From NCBI RefSeq assembly GCF_035083965.1, contig NC_089730.1:20470527-20534526 (forward strand): a DNA stretch of 64,000 bases. Direction: 5' to 3'. The DNA comes from Branchiostoma lanceolatum. Lineage: Eukaryota; Chordata; Leptocardii; Amphioxiformes; Branchiostomatidae. Within the stretch, counting starts at the first letter, position 1, and each line of letters starts with the position of its first letter. The notes below the pieces were generated by a model, which worked only from the letters and a program-made list of their open reading frames with translations, ran no database searches and was not told the origin of the DNA. Positions 56,501 through 64,000 of this stretch are shown here, one piece after another. The position numbers and the translations under genes were made by a program.

Positions 56501-59500
56501 TCAGCAGTTACTAGGTAATACTGTGTACAGAACAGGGAAGAAGTACAGGATGTATAACAGAGCAACAGTTGCTAGGTAACAATTGCTTAGCAGCCAGAAG
56601 TACAGAACTGGGGAATAACAGACTTACCGGATGCCTGATGTCTGTGATCAGTAGGATGATGTCAGAGATCTCCAGGACTCTCCAGAGCTGCCTCCATGTC
56701 TGATGGAGTAGGGAACAAAAAATAAGCAGCACAGTCAGAAAAGGCATGGTTTGAATATGTAGCCAGATCTCAGGAACAAACTGAACATTTTAATCCTGGA
56801 TGAAACCTTAGATGTTGTGCTGTGGGACTTCATACTGACTTATTTAGTGCAGACTGTCAAGACTCTACTCTAACCTCTCAAATAGAAGTACCCCCTGGTA
56901 TATAAGTACCCCCCGGAAAAATCTTCAAAATCTAATAAAAGTACCCCCTGGAATAAAAGTACCCCCCGGAAAATGTCAAAATTGACATGTAAGCTATGTC
57001 TATGTTACTAATACGTGTTCTCATGGTATATGTGTGCATCTTTGACACTGATATTTGCAATTAGGGATATTAATGGACAGCAGATAAAGCCAAAAAATCC
57101 TTTGACACTTTTAGTTTGGAAATATAATCATTGTTACAACGTAAAACAAGAAGGCTGTCTAGTTCCAAAGTAACTGCAGTCATTTTTTTGGTTACATGCA
57201 AAATTGCATGTTGGAAAAATCTACCTGCAATTTGATAAATCTAAGAGACTTTCTTAGTAATCTTACCTGGCTGAATAAATCTACTCTATACTCTACTCTA
57301 CATACTATATACTTAAGTATATAGTCAGTTGTTGACACAAAAACTCTGAATATTACAAGTTTAAAAAGAATAAAAATTTTAAAAAGAAAATTGAAGAAAA
57401 AATAGTAAAAACTTTTCAGCTTAGAAAATTCACAATGTAGCTAAAACAGCAAAACAATAACTTAATTTTGCCCGTAGAAATATTCGCTGGAATACGATCC
57501 TGGAATTATTAAACTGCAATGTTTACCAATGTAGCTAGGTGGCGTTGTCATTCTCTCGTGCGGTATCGCGAGATTTAGCTGGGTTTGGACAGAAACAGTC
57601 GCCATCTTGTTTGTTTACTCGTATCCTCGCCGAGCGCTGCCGTATTTTCGGACTGATTTTTGCGTTTCAGACACATCAAAACAAGTTGACTATGGGTACA
57701 AAAGAATGAAAAAGTATCGGTAACTCATTGTTTTATTTGGTTGGACGGCGATTTCCGAGATTCAATTGAAAATTTGGCGAATTTTGAGAGTGATAGCGCG
57801 CGCGTGTGTGTGCGTCTGTGGTTATCGGTGACTGTGAGTTAGCGCGCTCGAGCTTCCTCGGCCCAATTTTTTCTACAAATTGTCGCAAAATAGAGTTCTC
57901 AAGCTCAAAATCTAGGTTGCACACGGCGCTACCAGGAGTTAGAAATGAGTTGCGACAAGCAAGTTGTGCTTGTGCCGGGTATTTTGAGTACTGCACCAAC
58001 ATTTTATCCCAATTCCCTGATCATGATTCTGAAAAAAAAAATAAACGTACCGTCTAAAATAAGAACGTACCGGGCGGACTTTGAGGCGAAAAAAAATAAA
58101 CATACCGGTACGTTTCTTTGAGAGGTGAGAGTATTTTGGTCATTCCTGGATTATATTAAAATTGAGGACTTAGAAGCTGTCTCCTGACCTCTAAGTTTTT
58201 TTTTTTAATGTTTGAAGTAGCTAAGTTTGCTAGGGTTAGGGTCAGGGTCATGGTCAGGGTTTACTAACTTCTATGAATAAGAATCTGCCCTAACCTCTAA
58301 GTTGTGTTCGAAGTAGCTGAGCCTCTCCACGGAGTAGGTGTTGTAGATTTTCTCCAGGTAGGTCAGGAAGTAGGTCTCCTCCTTCCGTTCCAGGTGAACC
58401 TTGGACTCTCCGTAGGTCCAGGGTGGACGTTTGGGCATGTCTAGGACTGAATGAAGGAAACGGCTATGATATATCATCATCATCATCATCAATCAACATG
58501 ATAAATGAATGTGAGTAGTATTCACTGTACTGCAAAGCTCTTTATGATAACTCAACTGTCCAGCATATGACTTTCATAAGAAATCTTACTTAAGCTTGTT
58601 ACTATAACTAAACTTGCATACCTAAAAGCCCATTAGATAAGTGTTAATAATGTTAATGAAGGGCTTACCAGAACCTGGCTGGTAGATGTCCTCTATTGCA
58701 ACCTCTAAGTCAGTCTACAGGGTAAAAACAACAAGGTACATCAATGATACATGTACAGATATCATGACCATAAAAAGTGAGTTCAACAACAAAACATGTA
58801 TGCACTTTATAAAAAATATCTGATTCAGCAATGTTTACTAGATGAGATGAGCCTGCAGGTCACTGACCTCTGGCACCTGACTGATGACCTGCTCCCGGGC
58901 TATTTTCTTCCTCCTCTCGATTTCTGCCCGGGACTCCTTCATGAAGTGCAGGCGATATCTGTGGGACAAAAATTGGAGAAAAAAAATGTAAAAATTACTT
59001 GCAGAATGTAATAAACACTTTTTTCTAAAACACTTAAACTTAATAATTCTTTTTATATGGTTCTGAATACCTTAACTTTTTTAATTCATTCTGAACAGAA
59101 AATTAAATTAATCTGATAAAACCTGCATCTACCTAACCATGGACATTATGTCCTTGACTTAAACAGCAACTAGCTATAGCAAACAAATACATGTAAGCTA
59201 GTTTGATGTGAGCATGCAAAGCGTGAATTGGGGCTGCCTTCAACTTTAACATATTACCTTCAATGCATCACAGTGCACATGCACACTTCAAACTATGAAC
59301 TAGCTTATAAGCTAGTTCGGAGTTGTTACTACGCATGTGCAGTGTCAAAGGTGAAGGCCCCGACACGTGAACAAAGCCAGTTGTTATGCGAATCTAGACA
59401 GTTGTTATGCAAATCTAGACAATGTCCAGGCGAGCACTGTATACGAGCCGGGGGCCTTCACCTTTGACACTGAACATGCGTAGTAGCAACTCCAAACTAG

Positions 59501-60176
59501 CTTACTAGTATTAGAAACAACCTCCCACCTGTTAGGATCATATCCCTTCTCCCCAGGTTTGCTGAAGACCGGCTGTTCATTTATTCTCCTCACATCGACC
59601 TTCTCATCACAGGGCACACTGGTGACCTCTGACTCCTGACCCTCATCATCACTGTAGGTCAGGTTCTGACTTTTAACCCCATCTGTTCTGTCTGTAAGAT
59701 ACAGAAGCAAATATTTCTATGCAACAGTCGGGGGGGGGGGGGGTATTAAATCATGTGAATGGTTTTAGGAAACATGGAGTTAGATGACCAGCTGCACAGT
59801 ATGGTCTGAAATAGATCGTCCATGACCATTTTAAAGAAGTGACCATTTCACCTACTTCTACTATTTGATTAATCAGTAAACTCCTTGATAAATTCAGGAT
59901 ACAATTTATTGTGGAAACATGATACAGGATACAGGATACTGAATAAGTTGGTTGACAAAAAATACCAATAGGCACTGGATATGATCTCCACATCATGAAT
60001 GCAGATCGATATATTTCGCAGCCCAACATACAGGAGAGTACACGCCCCCTCCCCACCTTTACCATAAGGTGACATGTTCGAACATAAACACACAAACACA
60101 CACCTTTCTTTCTCTCCCGCTTGTCCCGGAGCTGCTTTCTCTTCTGTTTGACACTGAACGGCTTTTTCCTCGGCAT
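50506..60176 (-). CDS. GNL1: Guanine nucleotide-binding protein-like 1 (circularly permuted GTPase)
   Basis: Fourteen coding exons: 60104-60176, 59529-59691, 58868-58958, 58669-58714, 58295-58440, 56628-56699, 55600-55810, 53732-53827, 53018-53188, 52748-52800, 52301-52426, 51807-51981, 51370-51510, 50506-50717. Sum 1776 nt, 591 aa (human about 607). The basic N terminus MPRKKPFSVKQKRKQLRDKR suits nuclear/nucleolar import. GTPase motifs are in the permuted order of the YlqF/MMR1 family: G4 LVLNKIDLAPP, then G1 GHPNVGKSS (exon 52748-52800), then G3 DSPGL. The C-terminal tail is acidic and ends LLADDD. A role in ribosome biogenesis is inferred from the family. Two exon edges are tandemly copied in the introns, and a larger non-autonomous element occupies 56870-58130. 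Divergent from ACTR5 with 132 bases between starts. Confidence 0.96.
50717..50900 (-). repeat. Two extra copies of the last GNL1 exon 5' edge
   Basis: Period about 72 bp. Minus-strand unit: ACAATGTCTTGTCAATCC, CTTTCCTGTTGCAG acceptor, then GAGACTGGGAGGCCCACCCAG AGA. The intact exon is 50506-50717; copies lie upstream near 50789 and 50861. Confidence 0.93.
53260..53438. mobile_element. Foldback MITE
   Basis: Ends GTTACAGTTACTCAAGCAAC and the inverted GTTGCTTGAGTTAAACTGTT. Similar ends occur near 28160-28184, 26650 and 61083-61170, so this is a family in the window. Confidence 0.8.
53898..54000. repeat. Dispersed repeat with GGAGCAC/GTGCTCC blocks
   Basis: Short inverted and direct copies of TAGGAGCACT and AGTGCTCCTA. 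GNL1 intron. Origin unknown. Confidence 0.5.
55810..56360 (-). repeat. Three to four extra copies of a GNL1 exon 5' edge
   Basis: Unit about 155 bp: minus-strand acceptor GTTCCAG, GTTCTCCACTTCTCCCCAGC through AATAAGATCGACCTGGCGCC, then intron sequence with GTTGTTACTAAGCAAC. The intact exon is 55600-55810 (the G4-motif exon). Copies lie upstream near 55965, 56108 and 56260, plus a fragment at about 56330-56370. Confidence 0.93.
56870..58130. mobile_element. Non-autonomous DNA element with diverged inverted ends (probable)
   Basis: The left end (CTCTAACCTCTCAAATAGAA, GTACCCCCTGG, GTACCCCCCGG) is the approximate complement of the right end (CCGGTACGTTTCTTTGAGAGG TGAGAG), with further GTAC-CGG blocks inside each. 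The interior has no long ORF. A GC-rich, promoter-like core lies at 57560-57960. GNL1 intron. Boundaries approximate. Confidence 0.55.
59308..59504. mobile_element. Foldback MITE
   Basis: Arms AAGCTAGTTCGGAGTTG, CTACGCATGTGCAGTGTCAA and GGTGAAGGCCCC versus inverted GGGGCCTTCACC, TTTGACACTGAACATGCGTAG and CAACTCCAAACTAGCTT. A more diverged half-copy lies at 59195-59250. GNL1 intron. Confidence 0.88.
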
Positions 60177-60308
60177 CGCTGCAAACTCTCACGAACCTTC
60201 CCTCAGCTTACGGCGGGAAAAATAACAAGTTTCTCCGGAAATCTGGAAACGTCCACCTGGCAGCCATTGTTGTACTGACCTCTAACCTCTGACCTGACCC
60301 GGACCGTC
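60177..60308. promoter_or_regulatory. Bidirectional promoter of GNL1 and ACTR5
   Basis: 132 bases between divergent starts. Contains an E2F-like GGCGGGAAA (60212-60220) and an ETS-like CCGGAA (60235-60240). The 5'UTRs must be very short or overlapping. Shared promoter inferred from layout and motifs. Confidence 0.65.
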
Positions 60309-61942
60309 ATGGCGGCAGCTACGAACCAGGGTTGGTGTTTGGGACGATATTTTGTTAGATTTAGCCTGTTTATGTTGTTCATATACTTTGTTGTACATAT
60401 AAGAGGAAGTTAAGATAACTGTTCACATGTCTGACTAGTTTGATTTATTTCTAGAAGTAACGATTGGGATTATACATGATGTTTTGTTTGTATGATGGGG
60501 GGGGGGGGGGCATGCATATCAACAAAAGTACCATCAGATACACGGATATCAGTCGTAGAATCGAACAGAAACTAAATATATGCAAGTTTATGGTGATGAA
60601 ATTTCATCCTAGACCAAAATTCAAATAAGACAAGAAAACTGAAGTAATGATCAAGTTAATCATGTCTTGTGGTTTTTAATACTCATCTATTTCAAACCAG
60701 AGATTTAAACCATAATTTTTGTCCGAATAATTCCTGTCCCCCACCAGAGCCAGATCACCCCAAGGCCGTGAACGTTTTCACCTTCAAGGACGTCAAGACT
60801 CAGCCTGACTCCTTCTTCACCTACCCAGAATCCCTCAGGGGAGGGAAGACTCCGCTCATTATTGACAATGGTGAGTAGGAACGCTAGGAGTTAGTGGACT
60901 TCTTAGGATAAAGTTTCTTTTGACTCTTAGATACGTGTATGTAAAAGGGCAGGGAAGTCATGTCAGTAGATTAAGTATGAAATTAGTGGATAGTCAAAGT
61001 TTCACAGAAGTCTGTAAAAGTGAAAGTGTTCTGCTTGAGCTGCTTCACCCAACCACTCAGACATGGATCATGCATTAAGTAACGGTTACTCAAGCAATCA
61101 GATAAAATTTGGAAAAAATTGGAAACGGTTAGCATCTGCTGTCTTTCGTCAGTAACTAGTTCGTAGAGAAATTTACTGTTGCTTGTTGATTTTAGTCGCT
61201 TGTTTGAAAGAAAGCTTCAACTTGCAAATTTCTATTTTTTTTTTTCAACTCTTATCTGTATCTTTTATCTCCAGTATAAGGATGGTTGTGTTTTAGACAA
61301 GGAACTGTACACGTGTGTCATCTTCAAGTTGAAGAAGTGATAATGGAAGGGATTGTACATTTGTATTCCCAGGTCTTTTGGTAAAGAAGTTGGACCCTAA
61401 GCATCCTGTAAGAAAGGATTTGACCAGTCCTACTTGTGTCTTTAGGCTCCTACCAGTGCAAGGCTAATGATAAAATTTGGAAACGGTCAGACATTTCAGA
61501 CAGCATCCGTCTTTCATCAGTGACTAGTTGTTGCTTCAGTGATTTCTTGAAGGAAAGCTTCAACTTGAAACTTTTCTTCAACTCTTTTCTGTATCTTTTT
61601 AAAATCTCCAGTATAACCAAGGGTGGTTGGTTGTCAGACAAGGAACTGTAAGTTATCTTTAAGTTGAAGAAGTCCTGATGGAAGGGATTGAATATTTGTA
61701 TTAACAGGTCCCTAAGTATCCTGATTTCGTTCCTACTTGTGTCTTCAGGCTCCTACCAGTGCAAGGCTGGCTGGGCGTCGGACAAGGAGCCCCGGCTCAT
61801 CTTTAAGAACGTGATGGCGAAGGGGCGCGGTAAGAAGGAGACAGACGTGCAGATCGGGAACGACATCAGTAACATCGAGGTGGTGAGGTGGCTGCTCAAG
61901 ACTCAGTTTGACGGACAGGTGGTCACACACTACGACATGCAG
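60309..61942 (+). CDS. ACTR5: Actin-related protein 5, first three coding exons (partial)
   Basis: Exons 60309-60330 (MAAATNQ), 60748-60870 and 61749-61942, phases 1, 1 and 0; the gene continues beyond the window after a LINE in its intron. The product is an actin-related subunit of the INO80 chromatin-remodelling complex. Recognisable ARP5 features: [14 protein letters not shown], the actin-fold phosphate loop region [16 protein letters not shown] and [20 protein letters not shown], then [20 protein letters not shown]. About 113 residues are encoded here, against about 600 for the full family protein. The third exon has a partial upstream copy (61437-61470). Confidence 0.92.
61080..61700 (+). 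repeat. Tandem duplication including an ACTR5 exon edge
   Basis: Two ~320-bp units share a MITE-like block (AAATTTGGAAACGGTCAG...GTCTTTCATCAGTGACTAGTT), AAGTTGAAGAAGT..TGATGGAAGGGATTG and GTATT..CAGGTC. Between them, TGTCTTTAGGCTCCTACCAG TGCAAGGCTA (61436-61466) copies the acceptor and first bases of the true exon at 61749. Confidence 0.8.
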
Positions 61943-62039
61943 GTGAGGAAGAAAGGAAAGTGAAAGTGATCTCGAACCAGTTTAGCTCAAATGAACTCAA
62001 TGAACAGATGAGCTAATCTTCCACTGGTCGTGAGAGAGA

Positions 62040-62268
62040 AGACAGATGCTATATACAGTATTTACAGGTTCATTGTACCGGGGAAATTCCCCAAGCTCTT
62101 TTTGACAAACACAATGAACAGTAGGCCACGGCTTAACATCCAGTCCTAAGGACTGCGACCCTTCCCGGTAGCGTGCATGTCGGGTGAGCGACACAGCCGG
62201 GATCGAACCCGGGCTTCTAGTTTCAGAGGCAAGATCGATAACCACTGGACTACGCAGGCTACCTCAAG
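62040..62268 (-). mobile_element. tRNA-derived SINE
   Basis: Minus strand: GGTAGCCTGCGTAGTCCAGTGG TTATCGATCTTGCC (A-box-like) and GGGTTCGATCCCGG (B box), followed by a body. The tRNA-like head is well preserved but has no closing 3' acceptor strand. Confidence 0.75.
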
Positions 62269-62639
62269 AGAAGAGAAGACCTTAGCTTAGACCTTAGAGT
62301 AACTTAGATCCTACCGCAACTTTTTTTTCACCAGAGGTTGTGATTTACTGAAGGGAAGAACTAAACATTAAATTCAGAATGGATTTGCAAATAAATTCTT
62401 TTTGTTGGAGATTAGCCTAATTAGGAATTCATTAATGGATTTCATTAATTTAGGAACGATCTTGACTTAGATCCTGAAGAAGGCATGCTTTAAGAGGGTT
62501 CTCGACATGATTGTGATTGTAAACAAAGAACTGTAATACTGCTTTTACTTTTATTTTCATGTTCTGTAAACTGTAAAAGTGGAATAGATTACCAAAGTAT
62601 GAAGGGCTAGTTTGGTAGATTGAAACAATTTTAGATTTA

Positions 62640-64000
62640 TTGCAAAAACATTACAATTGGCTTTTGTCGTGACTAGTAAGGGAAGACCGCCACTGGATCC
62701 GGAACTGTTACCAGCATACAGGCCCGTACAGTCATGCCCACCTGAGGTGAACATATGGGATACCTACAACCGTCTGCGCAGACTGAAAGCCGGAAAGGCG
62801 TCAGGGCCTGATCAGTTGAGCGCTAGGATATTGAAAGAATTTGCTTTTGAAATAAGTTACCCGGTCACAGATATTATGAATGCTTCTTTCAATGAAGGGT
62901 ACGTCCCTCAAGTATGGAAAGACGCCACAGTCGTGCCCTTACCCAAGTCACATCCCCCATCAGTTGACAAACTGAGACCAGTTTCTCTTACCTCTCAACT
63001 CGCCAAGGTAGCGGAATCCTTCGTCACTAAATGGATCTTAGAAGATGTAAGTGCAGCCCTAGCCAACAGCAGTTTGGTTGCTTGAAAGGTCGCTCTACAA
63101 CACTGTACCTAGTCAGTTTGTTAGACTTTCTCTGCAGGGAATCTGAAAAGGTCAAGAACATTTGCACAATGGTAATGACAGACTTTTCGAAAGCATTCGA
63201 TAGGATAGACCATACGTTAGCCATCCAGAAGTTATTACGACTTGGTGTGAGGGGGAGTCTAATCCAGTGGGTCTGCGACTTTCTTAGCCATCGATGGCAA
63301 AGAGTTCGTTATGGAGGGCATCTCTCGGACTGGGAAGTACTTACCTGTTCAGTGCCACAAGGAACACTGCTGGGCCCGTTGATTTTCCTCGTAGTTTTCG
63401 ATGATGCGATGAGGGACACGCTGATTCATCACTGTAAATATGTTGATGATCTGTCTATGACTGAATCGCGTCACGACCTCAAGCCGTCATTAATGCAGAA
63501 CGAGCTGGACAGTTTCTCTGGATGGTGTGGTGACAACCATATGTTACTCAACCCAGACAAGTGTAAAGTCATCACTTTTTGCTTTATGAAATGCCCACCC
63601 CCACCACCAACACTCACAATAAATGGATCCCCCCTTGAGGTTGTGCCAGTCACGTGCCTGTTGGGAGTGTGGCTGCAGAGAGACTTGAAGTGGGAGACAC
63701 AGGTTACCAGAATGGTAGGGAAAGCTAACGGACGCCTTTTCTTCTTCCGGAAACTTAAACATTTCAACCTTCCCACCGAGGACCTTGTCACCATATTTAC
63801 ATCCTTTGTACGACCACTACTGGAATACTGCGCGCCAGTCTGGCATCCGGGGCTCACCTGTGCACAGTCGGACAAGATCGAAGCAGTTCAACGGAGAGCA
63901 GTTCGGACAATACTCGGAAGGCGGTTTACCAGCTATAAACAAGCCAGGAAAGACTTAAACCTGCCATTGCTCTCAGACCGCAGGCAGAAACTGTGTCTGA
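62640..64000 (+). pseudogene. 5'-truncated, frameshifted LINE reverse transcriptase
   Basis: Non-LTR RT of the CR1/L2-like group. Frame 62657-63085 encodes LRRLKAGKASGPDQLSARIL and VVPLPKSHPPSVDKLRPVSL. At about 63060-63070 a 1-base shift moves the homology to another frame, which stays open to the window end: QFGCLKGRSTTLYLVS, MTDFSKAFDRIDHTL, SVPQGTLLGPLIFLVVFDD, the active site KYVDDLSM, then LGVWLQRDLKWETQV and FVRPLLEYCAPVW. The endonuclease part is missing on the left. Inserted in an ACTR5 intron in the sense orientation. Most likely a dead copy. Confidence 0.9.

Overview
The window looks like nuclear DNA of a cephalochordate (amphioxus, Branchiostoma). The genes have many small GT-AG exons and animal-type proteins (CAND1, PPIL3, GNL1, ACTR5, a torsin and a LAP1-like torsin cofactor). 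The introns are full of minisatellites, foldback MITEs, tRNA-derived SINEs, a LINE and a DIRS retrotransposon. The genus is an inference from gene style and repeat load; no species-specific marker was used. Gene models were built by hand: each splice junction was placed on GT/AG with phase checked, and every complete model sums to a whole number of codons.

Layout. 1-4692: no supported gene. 4693-6354 (+): 3' part of an unrecognised Cys-rich gene. 7813-11870 (-): LAP1/TOR1AIP-like protein whose luminal torsin-activator domain appears twice in tandem. 13473-19759 (+): membrane-anchored torsin AAA+ ATPase, head-to-head with the LAP1-like gene, with an EMI domain spliced in as a phase 1-1 two-exon cassette that carries an in-frame TAG. 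21811-43619 (-): complete CAND1 (19 coding exons, 1239 aa), whose largest intron holds a DIRS element (28613-33643). 44062-46211 (+): complete PPIL3 (161 aa). 50506-60176 (-): complete GNL1 (14 exons, 591 aa). 60309 onward (+): first three coding exons of ACTR5, followed by a broken LINE running off the end.

The main pattern is that tandem repeats repeatedly begin or end inside coding exons. At least a dozen independent arrays, in all seven gene models, consist of an exon edge plus its splice site (or, in PPIL3, the last codons plus stop) copied up to about 40 times. Acceptor-derived copies always lie upstream of the intact exon and donor-derived copies always downstream, so the full-length exon stays intact while the intron fills with decoy splice sites. 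From memory, unchecked, minisatellites spanning exon-intron boundaries have been reported at the amphioxus Adh locus. The density and strict polarity here are the strongest observation in the window.

The most promising functional observation is the torsin/LAP1 pair. In animals torsins are activated by the luminal domain of LAP1/LULL1 in the nuclear envelope/ER lumen. Here enzyme and activator are divergent neighbours, the activator domain is duplicated, and the ATPase carries an extracellular-type EMI module. Three head-to-head gene pairs (LAP1-like/torsin, CAND1/PPIL3, GNL1/ACTR5) suggest shared promoters.
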